64,000 nt of DNA from Lichenicoccus roseus (GCF_005844085.1 NZ_VCDI01000005.1:124001-188000); one strand, 5' to 3'; positions 46,810-57,705 are shown, counted from the stretch's first letter. Made by a program: numbers and translations. Notes: generated by a model from the letters alone, not told the origin.

Positions 46810-47106
46810 CGACGCTGCCTCATTACGGGTCCAACATGAGAGAAAATGATGAAAACGATATTAAGATGCAAATACTTCCTGTTGTGACAGGGTGTCGGCG
46901 GCCTGACGCATAGGTCAGGCAGCTCCCTGTTGAGTGCGCCGCACAAATCGGGCCTATCCAGGTTCGAGGGTCGCCCGAAGGTTGCCTCGATCGGCACCCG
47001 GTGGTAGATCCAGGACTTATACTTGACGTATACGGAAGGCACCGCCGTGCGCGTGCCAGGCTCGGTCGCGGCAGGCCGGGACGCTCAGCCAGGAGAGGCA
47101 ACCTTG
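46810..47106. other. Divergent control region of the fatty-acid island
   Basis: 297 bases between the divergent fadL and thiolase starts. It should contain the promoters of both arms. A TATACT that could serve as a -10 box lies at 47018 within an inverted repeat; no good -35 box was found at 16-19 bases. The thiolase ribosome-binding site AGGAGAGG is at 47091-47098. Confidence 0.5.
47018..47037. promoter_or_regulatory. Candidate operator upstream of the beta-oxidation genes
   Basis: TATAC-TTGAC-GTATA (47018-47032) is an inverted repeat with a five-base spacer, overlapping TTGACGTATACGGAA (47023-47037). The latter resembles, from memory, the TTTACGTAAACGTAA-like sites of LiuR-type MerR regulators (12 of 15 positions). 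A MerR gene lies in the same gene run, so auto-control of this island is plausible but unproven. Confidence 0.4.
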
Positions 47107-48240
47107 ATGCAGCCCATCGTCATTGCAGGCTATGCGCGTTCACCGTTCCACTTCGCCGGCAAGGGCGCCCTCGCCCGGGTACGGCCGGACGATCTCGCGG
47201 CCCAGGTGGTGCGCGGCCTGGTCGAGCGGACCGGGGTCAAGCCGGAAGATATCGAGGACCTGATCGTCGGTTGCGCCTTCCCGGAGGGTGAGCAGGGCAT
47301 GAATGTCGCGCGCCTGATCGGGCTGCTCGCCGACCTGCCGCAGTCGGTCGGCGGCGTCACCGTCAACCGCTTCTGCGGCTCCTCGATGCAGTCGGTGCAC
47401 ATGGCGGCGGGCGCGATCGCCCTCGGCGCCGGCGAGGTGTTCATCGCAGCCGGCGTCGAGAGCATGAGCCGGGTGCCGATGCAGGGCTTCAACCCGCTGC
47501 CGAACCCGGAGCTCGCCGCCAAGGCGCCGGCCTATATCGGCATGGGCGACACCGCCGAGAACGTGGCCAGGCGCTACGAGATCAGCCGCGAGATGCAGGA
47601 GAAGTTCGCCCTCGCCTCGCAGCGCAAGGCCGCGGAGGCGCGCTCGAACGGCCGCCTTGCGGACGAGATCGTGCCGATCGTCAGCAAGGGGGGCACTGTC
47701 GATACCGATGGCTGCCTGCGTCCGGAGAGCACCGCCGAGGGACTGGCCGGTCTCAAGCCGTCATTCCAGGTCAACGGCACCGTCACCGCCGGCACCGCCT
47801 CGCCGCTGACCGACGGCGCCAGCGCCGTGCTGGTCTGCACCGAGCAGTATGCGGTGCGGAACAACCTGCGCATGATGGCGCGGCTGCGCAGCATCGCGAT
47901 CTCCGGCTGTGCGCCGGAAGTCATGGGCCTCGGTCCGATCCTGGCAAGCCGCAAGGCTCTGGAGCGCGGCGGCGTAAAGGCATCCGAGCTGGACGTGGTC
48001 GAGCTGAACGAGGCCTTTGCCAGCCAGGCGATCGCCTGCGCCGGCGAGATCGGCGTGCGTGACGAGGCGCTCAACATCGATGGCGGCGCGATCGCGCTCG
48101 GCCACCCGCTGGGGGCGACCGGCGCGCGCATCGTCGGCAAGGCGGCGCAGCTGCTGGCACGCGACGGCGGCCGCTATGCACTGGCGACGCAGTGCATCGG
48201 CGGTGGCCAGGGGATCGCGACGCTGCTGGAGCGCGTGTGA
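47107..48240 (+). CDS. fadA: Acetyl-CoA acyltransferase (3-ketoacyl-CoA thiolase)
   Basis: A 377-residue thiolase. The acyl-accepting Cys90 is in NRFCGSS, His333 in HPLGATG and the second catalytic Cys363 in QCIGGGQG. It cleaves 3-ketoacyl-CoA to acetyl-CoA and a shortened acyl-CoA. The ATG at 47107 has AGGAGAGG eight bases upstream; the family N-terminus (PIVIAGYARSPF) fits. The length is slightly below the usual 390. Its TGA overlaps the next start by one base (TGATG), coupling it to the dehydrogenase/hydratase. Confidence 0.95.
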   Translation: MQPIVIAGYARSPFHFAGKGALARVRPDDLAAQVVRGLVERTGVKPEDIEDLIVGCAFPEGEQGMNVARLIGLLADLPQSVGGVTVNRFCGSSMQSVHMAAGAIALGAGEVFIAAGVESMSRVPMQGFNPLPNPELAAKAPAYIGMGDTAENVARRYEISREMQEKFALASQRKAAEARSNGRLADEIVPIVSKGGTVDTDGCLRPESTAEGLAGLKPSFQVNGTVTAGTASPLTDGASAVLVCTEQYAVRNNLRMMARLRSIAISGCAPEVMGLGPILASRKALERGGVKASELDVVELNEAFASQAIACAGEIGVRDEALNIDGGAIALGHPLGATGARIVGKAAQLLARDGGRYALATQCIGGGQGIATLLERV

Positions 48241-50564
48241 TGGCGAGTGCCACGATGAAGCGCGTCTGCGTCATCGGCGCCGGCGTCATGGGGGCCGCGA
48301 TCGCGGCCCAGGTTGCGAATGCCGGCGTGCGCGTGCTGCTGCTCGATATCCTGCCGAAGGACGAGGGTGCGGACCGCAGCGGCGTCGCCCGCGCGGCAAT
48401 CGCGCGCATGCTGAAGACCGACCCGGCGCCGTTCATGTCACCTGCTGCCGCGAAGCTGGTCGAGGCCGGCAACATCGAGGACGATCTCGGCCGCGTCGTT
48501 GAATGCGACTGGGTGATCGAGGCCATCGTCGAACGGCTCGATGCCAAGCAGGCGCTGTATCGCCGCCTCGACGCGGTGCGCCGGCCGGGCACCGCGATCA
48601 GCTCGAACACCTCGACGATCCCGTTGGCGCAGCTGATCGAGGGCCTGCCCGAAGCGCTGCGACGCGACTTCATGATCACGCATTTCTTCAACCCACCGCG
48701 CTACATGCGGCTGCTGGAGATCGTGGCCAGCCCGCACACCGATGCGGATCTCGTGGAGCGCATCGCGCAATTCTCCGACCACCGGCTCGGCAAGACGGTG
48801 GTGCGCGCCAAGGACACGCCGGGCTTCATCGCCAACCGCATCGGCACCTTCTGGCTGCAGCACGGCGTCAATGCGGCGGTCGATCTCGGCCTCACCGTCG
48901 AGGAGGCCGACGCGGTCATGGGCCGGCCATTCGGCATCCCCAAGACCGGGGTATTCGGGCTGCTCGACTTGGTCGGGCTCGACCTGATGCCGCACATCAA
49001 TGCCAGCATGAAGGCGTCGCTGCCGGCGGACGATGCGTTCCTCGCCGCGCTGCGCGAATCTCCGCTGCTCAGCAGGATGATTGCCGACGGCTACACCGGC
49101 CGGAAGGGTCGCGGCGGCTTCTACCGGATCAACAAGACCGCCGGCCGGGTGAAGGAGTCGATCGGCCTGGTGACCGGCGACTACGGCGCCTCGTCCAAGG
49201 CGACCGTTCCCACCGAGCTGTCGCGCAGCCCGAAGGCGCTGATCGCTTCGACGGACAAGCTCGGCCGATATGCCTGGACGGTGATGGGCGCGACGCTTGC
49301 CTATGCCGCGAGCCTGGTGCCGGCAATCGCCGACGACATCGTGGCGGTGGATGCCGCCATGCGCCTCGGCTTCAACTGGAAGCAGGGTCCGTTCGAGCTG
49401 CTCGACGCGCTCGGGCCGAAGGCGGTCGCCGCCCGGCTGGAGCAGGACGGACAGAAAGTACCCGCCCTGCTGAGGCAGGCCGGCGAGGGCACCTTCTACA
49501 GGGTGGTGGACGGCGAGACGCAGTTCCTTGGCACGGACGGGGCATATCGCGCGGTGCCGCGCGAGCCCGGCGTGCTGCTGCTGGCCGACATCAAGCGTAC
49601 CCGCGAACCGGAGCTGCGCAACGGCTCGGCGGCGCTGTGGGACATCGGTGACGGCATCGCGTGCTTCGAGTTCAGCTCGAAGATGAACGCGATCGACGAG
49701 CCGATCCTCAAGCTGCTCGAAAAGAGCCTGGACGTCGTGAAGCAGCGGTTCCGCGCGCTGGTGATCTACAGCGACGCCACCAACTTCTCCGCCGGCGCCA
49801 ATCTCGGACTCGCGCTGTTCGCCTGCAACATCGCGGCCTGGGGCGAGATCGAGAAGCTGGTCAGCACCGGCCAGCGCACCCTGAAGGCGATGAAATACGC
49901 GCCCTTCCCGGTGGTCGCCGCGACCGCCGGCCTCGCACTCGGCGGCGGCTGCGAGGTCACGCTGCACGCCGACGCGGTGCAGGCGCATGCCGAAAGCTAT
50001 ATCGGCCTGGTCGAGTGCGGCGTCGGACTTGTGCCGGGATGGGGCGGTTGCGGCGAGATGCTGCAGCGCTGGCGCGATGCTCCGGGCGCGCCGCACGGGC
50101 CGATGCCGGCACCGGGCAAGGTGTTCGAGACCGTCAGCGTCGCCACCGTGTCGAAATCGGCGGCGGAAGCGAAATCGCTGCGGTTCCTGCGCGAGACCGA
50201 CGGCATCACGATGAATCGAGACCGGCTGCTGTTCGACGCACGCACCCGTGCGCTCGCGCTGGCCGAGGACTACACCCCGCCGAAGCCGCCGGAGTTCAGG
50301 CTGCCCGGCGCCGGCGGACGGCTCGCCATGAGCCTCGCGGCCCAGGGGTACCATCGCCAGGGCATCGCCTCGGCGCACGACCTGGTGGTGGCGGATGGCC
50401 TCGCCGAGGTGCTGACCGGCGGCAATGCCGATTACGTGGATACGGTCACCGAGAAGGACCTGCTGGCGCTGGAGCGAAAAGCCTTCATGCGCCTGATCCG
50501 CACCGGCCCGACGCTGGACCGCATCCAGCACACGCTGGAAACCGGCAAGCCGCTGCGCAACTGA
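48240..50564 (+). CDS. 3-hydroxyacyl-CoA dehydrogenase / enoyl-CoA hydratase fusion
   Basis: A 774-residue bifunctional beta-oxidation enzyme with the dehydrogenase first: NAD site VIGAGVMGAAIA near residue 10, then HFFNPPRYMRLLEIV and KDTPGFIANRIG. The hydratase part is at the C-terminus (about 500-700), with GLALGGGCEVTLHAD oxyanion loop and the catalytic glutamate in GLVECGVGLVPGWGG. This order is that of Bacillus FadN, opposite to E. coli FadB. It converts enoyl-CoA to 3-ketoacyl-CoA for the adjacent thiolase. Confidence 0.93.
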   Translation: MASATMKRVCVIGAGVMGAAIAAQVANAGVRVLLLDILPKDEGADRSGVARAAIARMLKTDPAPFMSPAAAKLVEAGNIEDDLGRVVECDWVIEAIVERLDAKQALYRRLDAVRRPGTAISSNTSTIPLAQLIEGLPEALRRDFMITHFFNPPRYMRLLEIVASPHTDADLVERIAQFSDHRLGKTVVRAKDTPGFIANRIGTFWLQHGVNAAVDLGLTVEEADAVMGRPFGIPKTGVFGLLDLVGLDLMPHINASMKASLPADDAFLAALRESPLLSRMIADGYTGRKGRGGFYRINKTAGRVKESIGLVTGDYGASSKATVPTELSRSPKALIASTDKLGRYAWTVMGATLAYAASLVPAIADDIVAVDAAMRLGFNWKQGPFELLDALGPKAVAARLEQDGQKVPALLRQAGEGTFYRVVDGETQFLGTDGAYRAVPREPGVLLLADIKRTREPELRNGSAALWDIGDGIACFEFSSKMNAIDEPILKLLEKSLDVVKQRFRALVIYSDATNFSAGANLGLALFACNIAAWGEIEKLVSTGQRTLKAMKYAPFPVVAATAGLALGGGCEVTLHADAVQAHAESYIGLVECGVGLVPGWGGCGEMLQRWRDAPGAPHGPMPAPGKVFETVSVATVSKSAAEAKSLRFLRETDGITMNRDRLLFDARTRALALAEDYTPPKPPEFRLPGAGGRLAMSLAAQGYHRQGIASAHDLVVADGLAEVLTGGNADYVDTVTEKDLLALERKAFMRLIRTGPTLDRIQHTLETGKPLRN

Positions 50565-50594
50565 ATATTTCTTCCGGTCAAACGGAGCGACCCG

Positions 50595-52385
<1,791 letters not shown>

Positions 52386-52397
52386 AGGAGCCAGCGC

Positions 52398-52694
52398 TTG
52401 CCCGATCTCGATGAACTGACTGCGCGGGTGCGCGCGACCGCGGAGAAGAGCGACGGACTGTCGCGGCCGGTGCTGCTCGACCTCGGGGATACCGGGCTGA
52501 TCCATCTCGAGGGGACCACCGTCGGCAACGAGGAAGGTCCGTCGGACTGCCGGATCAGCCTGTCGGCGGACAATCTCGAGCGGCTGATGGAGGGCCGGCT
52601 GAACGCCACCATGGCCTACATGACCGGCCAGCTGAAGGTGCAGGGCGACATGACGCTCGCACTCCAGCTGGCTTCGGCGTTGCGCGCGGAATGA
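52398..52694 (+). CDS. SCP2 sterol-carrier domain protein
   Basis: A 98-residue stand-alone SCP2-fold protein, with CRISLSADNLERLMEGRLNA and YMTGQLKVQGDMTLALQL, the family's lipid-tunnel core. Such proteins bind fatty acyl-CoA or other lipids in the cytoplasm. It starts with TTG (52398) after a strong GAAGGAG site, 12 bases after the acyl-CoA dehydrogenase, and its end overlaps the PaaI gene by four bases, so it is part of the beta-oxidation operon. Confidence 0.85.
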   Translation: MPDLDELTARVRATAEKSDGLSRPVLLDLGDTGLIHLEGTTVGNEEGPSDCRISLSADNLERLMEGRLNATMAYMTGQLKVQGDMTLALQLASALRAE

Positions 52695-53197
52695 GCGACG
52701 GGTTCGAGATGGCGGATGTCCCGCCCGGCTTCGTGCCGCTGCCTCCGGTCGGCGAGGCGGGTTTCAACGACCAGTGGGGACCGCTGTGGGTGAAGCCCGA
52801 TGGCGACACGCTGCTAGGCGGCTTCCGCGTCGAGCGCCGCCACCTGAACCCGAACAACACCTGCCACGGCGGCATGCTTGCGACCTTCGTCGACGTGCAC
52901 CTCTGCATGGCCGCTTTGTTCGCGCGCCCGCTGCCTGCCCAGATCCTGCCGACCATCAGCCTGTCGCTGAACTACCTGGCGCCGGCCCTGCTCGGTACCT
53001 GGGTCGAGGCGCGGCCGGAGATCGACCGCGTCACCCGCGGCATGGTGTTCGCCTCCGCCCTGCTGCGCGCCGACGGCGAGCCGGTGGTGCGCGGCACCGG
53101 GGTGTTCAAGATCGTGAAGCCGCGTGACGGCGTGCCGCCGGGCGATACCGGGGACCGTCTGCGTCGCCACCTGACCGGGGCCGGACACCCTGGCTAG
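52691..53197 (+). CDS. PaaI-family hotdog thioesterase
   Basis: A 168-residue single-hotdog acyl-CoA thioesterase. The signature is RRHLNPNNTCHGGMLATFVDV, containing the HGG turn and the downstream Asp usually acting in catalysis; YLAPALLGTWVEA and RGTGVFKIV complete the fold. It may release CoA from stalled acyl-CoA. The ATG overlaps the SCP2 stop (ATGA), so it is translationally coupled within the island. Natural acyl substrate is unknown. Confidence 0.85.
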   Translation: MSDGFEMADVPPGFVPLPPVGEAGFNDQWGPLWVKPDGDTLLGGFRVERRHLNPNNTCHGGMLATFVDVHLCMAALFARPLPAQILPTISLSLNYLAPALLGTWVEARPEIDRVTRGMVFASALLRADGEPVVRGTGVFKIVKPRDGVPPGDTGDRLRRHLTGAGHPG

Positions 53198-53201
53198 CGC
53201 A

Positions 53202-54155
53202 TTGCACGACCTCGTCGCCGGCCTGCGCCTGCCGGTACTGGGGGCGCCGATGTATATCGTCTCGAACCCGGCGCTGGTGGCGGCGCAATGCCAGGCCGGG
53301 ATCGTGGGCTCATTCCCGGCCATGAACGCACGCGGTCCGGATGCGCTCGACGAATGGCTCGACCGGATCGCCGACGAGAACGCGGCGCAGGCCGGCACGC
53401 ATCCCGGTCACCCGACCGGCCCGGTCGGGGTCAACCTGATCGTGCACCGGACCAACGAGCGTCTCGATGCCGATCTCGCCACCGTCGTGCGCCGGCGGGT
53501 GCGGCTGGTGATCACCTCGCTCGGCGTGCAGCCTGAGGTGAACCATGCGGTACACGAGGCGGGCGGGCTGGTGCTGCACGACGTCACCAACCAGCGCCAC
53601 GCCCACCGCGCGATCGAAGCCGGGGCGGATGGTCTGATCCTGGTCGCCGCCGGCGCCGGCGGCCATGCCGGCGTGCAGTCGCCCTTCGCCCTGCTCGCCG
53701 AGACGAGGCAATGGTTCGACGGGCCGATCGTGCTCGCCGGCGCCATCGCCAGCGGACGCGCCATCCTGGCCGCCCGCATCCTTGGCGCCGACATGGTGTC
53801 GATCGGCTCGCCCTTCATCGCCACCGACGAGGCCAACGCCGCCGACGGCTACAAGCGGATGGTGGTCGAGAGCAGCGCTGCGGATATCGTCTATTCCGAC
53901 CTGTTCACCGGCGTGCACGGCAACTACCTGACCGGTTCGATACGCGGCGCCGGATACGATCCGGACAACCTGCCCCGCCCGTCCGGGGAAGGCCTGAAGG
54001 TGAGTGGCGCCGCCACCGCCTGGCGCGACATCTGGGGCTGCGGACAAGGCATCGGCGCGATCTCCGCCATCGGCCCGGCCGGCACCCTGGTGGACCGGCT
54101 GCTGCGGGAATACCGGGCCGCCGCCGCCGAGGCACGCGGGTTCGCGGATGCCTGA
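53202..54155 (+). CDS. Nitronate monooxygenase-family FMN enzyme
   Basis: A 317-residue TIM-barrel flavoprotein of the NMO / 2-nitropropane dioxygenase family. It has LPVLGAPMYIVSNPALVAA at the start, a GAGGHAG phosphate-binding loop in VAAGAGGHAGVQSP, and APSIGSPFIAT-like MVSIGSPFIAT. In fatty-acid islands such proteins may detoxify propionate-3-nitronate or reduce enoyl groups; the role here is unknown. TTG 53202, four bases after the thioesterase stop, is the best start. The end overlaps the MerR gene by eight bases. Confidence 0.82.
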   Translation: MHDLVAGLRLPVLGAPMYIVSNPALVAAQCQAGIVGSFPAMNARGPDALDEWLDRIADENAAQAGTHPGHPTGPVGVNLIVHRTNERLDADLATVVRRRVRLVITSLGVQPEVNHAVHEAGGLVLHDVTNQRHAHRAIEAGADGLILVAAGAGGHAGVQSPFALLAETRQWFDGPIVLAGAIASGRAILAARILGADMVSIGSPFIATDEANAADGYKRMVVESSAADIVYSDLFTGVHGNYLTGSIRGAGYDPDNLPRPSGEGLKVSGAATAWRDIWGCGQGIGAISAIGPAGTLVDRLLREYRAAAAEARGFADA

Positions 54156-54549
54156 CCAGGTCATCCGCAACGCCGCGGCGACACGGCTCTACACGGTCAC
54201 CGAACTGGCCAGCGCGCTTGGCGTGACCGCGCGCGCGTTGCGGTTCTACGAGGACAAGGGCCTGATCAACCCGTCGCGCGCGGGCGGCGCACGCATCTAC
54301 ACCCATCGCGACCGCGCCCGGCTCCAGCTCATCCTGCGCGGCAAGCGGCTCGGCTTCACGCTCCGCGACATCAAGGAGTTCCTGGACCTGTATGATGTCG
54401 ATCCGGGACACCATGAGCAGCAGCGCCGCCTGCTGACGGCGGTCCGCAAGCGGATCGTCCACCTGAGCGGCATGAAGGACGCCATCACCGAGACGCTGCG
54501 CGAGTTGGCGGAGATCGAGCGTCAGGTCGCAGCCTCCGTCAGAGGGTAG
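54148..54549 (+). CDS. MerR-family transcriptional regulator
   Basis: A 133-residue regulator. The N-terminal winged helix is YTVTELASALGVTARALRFYEDKGLI with the wing ARIYTHRDRARLQLI, followed by a dimerisation coiled coil (VRKRIVHLSGMKDAITETLRELAEIERQ in two helices). There are no cysteine metal ligands, so it is of the metabolite-sensing type, as LiuR of branched-chain and fatty-acid catabolism is. It ends the rightward operon and probably controls it through the site near 47018. Confidence 0.85.
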   Translation: MPDQVIRNAAATRLYTVTELASALGVTARALRFYEDKGLINPSRAGGARIYTHRDRARLQLILRGKRLGFTLRDIKEFLDLYDVDPGHHEQQRRLLTAVRKRIVHLSGMKDAITETLRELAEIERQVAASVRG

Positions 54550-54561
54550 CCGTGTCGCTGC

Positions 54562-54591
54562 GGTCTCGAAACCTCATGGATGTTTCGAACC
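54562..54591. terminator. Hairpin between convergent merR and enoyl-CoA hydratase genes
   Basis: GGT-c-TCGAAAC (54562-54572) pairs with GTTTCGAACC (54582-54591), a ten-pair stem with one bulged C and a nine-base loop, spanning the hydratase stop codon. It could act on both strands; neither side has a strong T-run, so termination is a possibility only. Confidence 0.35.
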
Positions 54592-55335
54592 GACCTGTCG
54601 CCGTTCCAGGAAGTCCTTGAAAGCCTGCAACGCTTCCGCCGAGCGGACCGCGGTCGCGAATTCCATCTGCTCCTGCTGCATGCGGGCTTCGAGCAAGGTC
54701 CGGTCGCCGCGCATCAACCGACGTGCGGCAGCCAACGCACCGGGCGGTTTTGCCGCCAGCGTCCGGGCCTTCCCGCGCGCGTGGTCGTGCAGCATTTCGG
54801 CCGGCATGACTTGATTGACCAGGCCAGCTGCCACGGCCTGCTCCGCGGTCATCCGCTCGCCGAGCAGCAGCAGCGCCGCCGCACGCTGGTAGCCGATACG
54901 GGCAGGCAGCATGGCGCTCGACCCCGCTTCCGGCACGAGACCGAGATCCACGAACGGCATCAGGAGGCACGCCTGCGGGGCCGCATAGACGAGGTCGCAA
55001 TGCAGCAGCATCGTGGCGCCGATGCCGACAGCGAGGCCCTGCACGGCGGCGATCATGGGTTTGTCGAAGCGGGCCAGGGCGTGGATGAAGCGGGTTGCCG
55101 GAGCCTGCGCGAAGTCGCCGGTCAGCGACGGGAAGTCTGCAAGATCATTACCGGCGCTGAAACTGTCGCCCTCGGCGGAGAACAGTACGACACGTGAAGA
55201 GGCCGACCTGTCCGCCTGGTCCAGGGCGTCGGTCATCGCGTCATACATGGCGCCGGTGACGGCATTCTTCTTGGCAGCGCGGTTCAGCCTGATCTCGACG
55301 ATCCCGTCCTGCTCGCCGATCCGGACATCGCTCAT
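54574..55335 (-). CDS. Enoyl-CoA hydratase/isomerase family protein
   Basis: A 253-residue crotonase-fold enzyme. It has the oxyanion segments SFSAGNDLADF and VQGLAVGIGATMLLHCDLVYA, then PFVDLGLVPEAGSSAMLPARIG, in which the usual second glutamate is present in a shifted form (LVPEAG). The N-terminal AAKKNAVTGAMY is typical of the hydratase/isomerase family. It hydrates or isomerises enoyl-CoA. GGGGAG lies nine bases upstream of the ATG. It converges on the fatty-acid operon from the right. Confidence 0.88.
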   Translation of the reverse strand: MSDVRIGEQDGIVEIRLNRAAKKNAVTGAMYDAMTDALDQADRSASSRVVLFSAEGDSFSAGNDLADFPSLTGDFAQAPATRFIHALARFDKPMIAAVQGLAVGIGATMLLHCDLVYAAPQACLLMPFVDLGLVPEAGSSAMLPARIGYQRAAALLLLGERMTAEQAVAAGLVNQVMPAEMLHDHARGKARTLAAKPPGALAAARRLMRGDRTLLEARMQQEQMEFATAVRSAEALQAFKDFLERRQVGSKHP

Positions 55336-55405
55336 GATGCTGTACTCCCCAACTGTCGCGGCGGTTCCGGGAAGCCGGGCGTTGCTCGGGGATCGTACTC
55401 GAGGG

Positions 55406-57151
55406 TCACTTCAGGACCTGGAAGATATCGATCTCCTGGTTGCAGTCCGTGCTGATCGACCACGGCCCACGCCAGTTCCCGTAGTTATAGAAGCGTGCTG
55501 CCCGGCCGGTGCAGAGTGGATCGGCCGGCGACAGACGGGACAGGATTTTCCGCACCGGCCGCAGCCTGAGATAGGTCGGCCACTCATGGGCAACTTGGAG
55601 CGGGACGATCAGGTATTCGCCCGGTCGAGGCTGCGATGCGTCGGGAAAGCGCGAGCGGAGACGCAGGCAGATGTCCGGCAGCCTGGTGGTTGTGTTGTTC
55701 AGCAGGCCGGCAACTTTATCCCGGGATATGCCCACTGCGGTCGCACAGCGCGCAACGGTTTCATTCTGCCCGGCGCCGAGATCGAGTTCCCGGATACCGT
55801 TCCTTGTAGCGTAATACTGCCAGCCCCAATGCCCGACCGTCCAGATCTCGGCGCCGGCGGGAAGCATGGCCCGGACGGTCGCGGCCTCGCTCCTGTAGAA
55901 GTCGGCCAGGCGAAAGTCCGACAGACATAGCCCGGCGGAGACGAGGACGGTGGCGGAGAGGCCGAACGATTTCGCATATCCCGGGATCGGCCCGGCGACG
56001 GCGACCAGCAGGGATATCGGCGGCAGGACGAGCAGCACGTGTCGCGCGGCGATGAAGGGCGACGTGAGAATATAGAACAGGCTTGTCAGGACGATCCACG
56101 CCTGGAGATAGATCATCGCGGGATCGCGTCGTGGCCGCAACACGCACGGCAGCACGAGAAGCCCGCTCAGCAGGAAACCGGCCGGCAGCAGGTCGTCCGA
56201 GCGCGCGGTGGGGAGATATCCGGTCTCGACCACCAGGACGAAGGCGAGCAGGCCACCGAGGCACAGGGCGTAGATCATGTTGGCGGCGCGGGGGCAGGCC
56301 TGCGCCAGCGCGAAGATACCGAAGCAGCTCAAGGCACCCACGCCGATGCTCCAGGATCGGGCGCCTTTTGCCAGCTTCCACAGGGCAGTCCGGAGCAGTT
56401 GGCCCGACGTGTCGTGCGGCCCGGCGGCGTCGTAGCTATCGACCGAAGCGTGCAGCGCCGTCTGCAGATGAATGCCGCCATAGTCGTGGAGGTTGAAAAG
56501 CGACCAGGCGCCGAGGACGGCCAGCGGCACCGCCAGGCACCAGGCCTGCCGGAGACGACGTTCCAGGACGAGCGACATCAGCAGGATCGGGATGAGCACG
56601 AGGCTGCTGTACTTGACGAGGATGGCCGCGGAGCAAGCCGATGCCGCGAGAAGGTAGCGGCGATGCTGGCGCTCGGCGGGCACGATCCGGATCAGGCAGG
56701 CGAAGAAGCCGAGCCAGCAGGAGAGCAGCGGAACGTCGACCATCAGGTTCTGGCTAACGATGAAGGCCGGATCGAGCGCCAGCATGGCGGTCAGCCAGAC
56801 CGCGCACGAAGGTGCCAGTCGCCTTGCGATCCAGTGGAACAGGACGATGCAGCCGCCGGAAAACAACGATTGCATCCCATGCAGCGCGATCTCGCTGGCG
56901 CCGAACAACTTCTCCCAGAATGCAAGGATATAGAAATAGAGATGCGGCTGGTTGGTCGCGTGGATCGGCTCGACGGTTCCGTTCCAGTTGAGCGGGCCGC
57001 TCATCGGGTGGAGCGGATGGTGGAGGATCCAGTCCGCGATGATCAGGTGGGCGGTATCGTCGATCGTGTAGGGCTTGAAGAGGTTGCAGGCGGTCACGAT
57101 CAGCCATAGGCCGGACAGGGCCGCAACATCCCGGCTCAGCAGCAGCCGCAT
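55406..57151 (-). CDS. GT39-like polytopic glycosyltransferase
   Basis: A 581-residue membrane protein with about ten hydrophobic segments and the acidic pair D31-D32 in PYTIDDTAHL, where PMT/ArnT-type enzymes carry their catalytic aspartate in the first periplasmic loop. Further pieces (LHGMQSLFSGGCIVLFHWIARR, ILVKYSSLVLIP) fit GT-C proteins. The C-terminal 150 residues are soluble and probably periplasmic. GGGGA six bases before the ATG supports the start. The donor is likely a polyprenyl-phosphate sugar; acceptor unknown. Confidence 0.75.
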   Translation of the reverse strand: MRLLLSRDVAALSGLWLIVTACNLFKPYTIDDTAHLIIADWILHHPLHPMSGPLNWNGTVEPIHATNQPHLYFYILAFWEKLFGASEIALHGMQSLFSGGCIVLFHWIARRLAPSCAVWLTAMLALDPAFIVSQNLMVDVPLLSCWLGFFACLIRIVPAERQHRRYLLAASACSAAILVKYSSLVLIPILLMSLVLERRLRQAWCLAVPLAVLGAWSLFNLHDYGGIHLQTALHASVDSYDAAGPHDTSGQLLRTALWKLAKGARSWSIGVGALSCFGIFALAQACPRAANMIYALCLGGLLAFVLVVETGYLPTARSDDLLPAGFLLSGLLVLPCVLRPRRDPAMIYLQAWIVLTSLFYILTSPFIAARHVLLVLPPISLLVAVAGPIPGYAKSFGLSATVLVSAGLCLSDFRLADFYRSEAATVRAMLPAGAEIWTVGHWGWQYYATRNGIRELDLGAGQNETVARCATAVGISRDKVAGLLNNTTTRLPDICLRLRSRFPDASQPRPGEYLIVPLQVAHEWPTYLRLRPVRKILSRLSPADPLCTGRAARFYNYGNWRGPWSISTDCNQEIDIFQVLK

Positions 57152-57222
57152 TCGTCCCCAACGCTCGAGATCAAGACCCTGCAGGCTTCGGGAGGCTCTT
57201 GCCCAGCCACCGCGGGGTGGTT

Positions 57223-57705
57223 CTAGAAGATCTTGTTGATCAGCTCGTCGCCGATGCCGAAGCCGGCACCCATCTCGATGGCGCGGCCGAAGCCGGAATT
57301 GAGGAAGTTGCCGATCATGCCACCACCCGGCGCACCGCCTGCCGCGCCGCCCATGAAGCCGGCCGGCTGGCCACCGTAGGTCGGCTGCTGCTGCGAATAG
57401 CCCGGCTGCGGGGTGAAGTTCGGGCCCTGGCCCCAGTTGCCCTGCTGCGGCGGCGGGGATTGCTGCATCTGGCCCTGGTTGGCGACGAAGCCGTGCAGAG
57501 CCTGCAGCAGGTTGCTGACCTGGTCCTGCTCGGAGCGGAACGACAGCGCCAGTTCGCGCAGGTCGAGCAGCCACTCGCGCGCCTGCTGGTCGCCACCCTG
57601 GGCAGCCACCTGAAGCTTGTTGCCGAGCGTCTGCAGCGCCTGCACGGTCTGCTGCGACTGCGCCTGCAGCTGCTGGTAGGACTGGTCGATGGTCTGCACG
57701 TCCAT
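57223..57705 (-). CDS. Gln/Pro/Gly-rich protein of unknown function
   Basis: A 160-residue protein in three parts: an N-terminal helical coiled coil rich in Gln (residues 1-75, with TIDQSYQQLQAQSQQTVQALQ), a disordered Gln/Pro/Gly linker (about 78-118) and a Gly-rich C-terminal part (GGAAGGAPGGG, then IGNFLNSGFGRAIEMGAGFGIG). No family is recognised with confidence; the C-terminus resembles the tails of small envelope-associated proteins. The ATG has a good AGGAGA site. It is flanked by a GT39-like gene and an SDR gene. Confidence 0.6.
   Translation of the reverse strand: MDVQTIDQSYQQLQAQSQQTVQALQTLGNKLQVAAQGGDQQAREWLLDLRELALSFRSEQDQVSNLLQALHGFVANQGQMQQSPPPQQGNWGQGPNFTPQPGYSQQQPTYGGQPAGFMGGAAGGAPGGGMIGNFLNSGFGRAIEMGAGFGIGDELINKIF

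Noticed and set aside
57207-57220. CCACC-GCGG-GGTGG hairpin after the Gln/Gly-rich gene
   Set aside because: A five-pair stem without a T-run; possible but too weak to list as a terminator.
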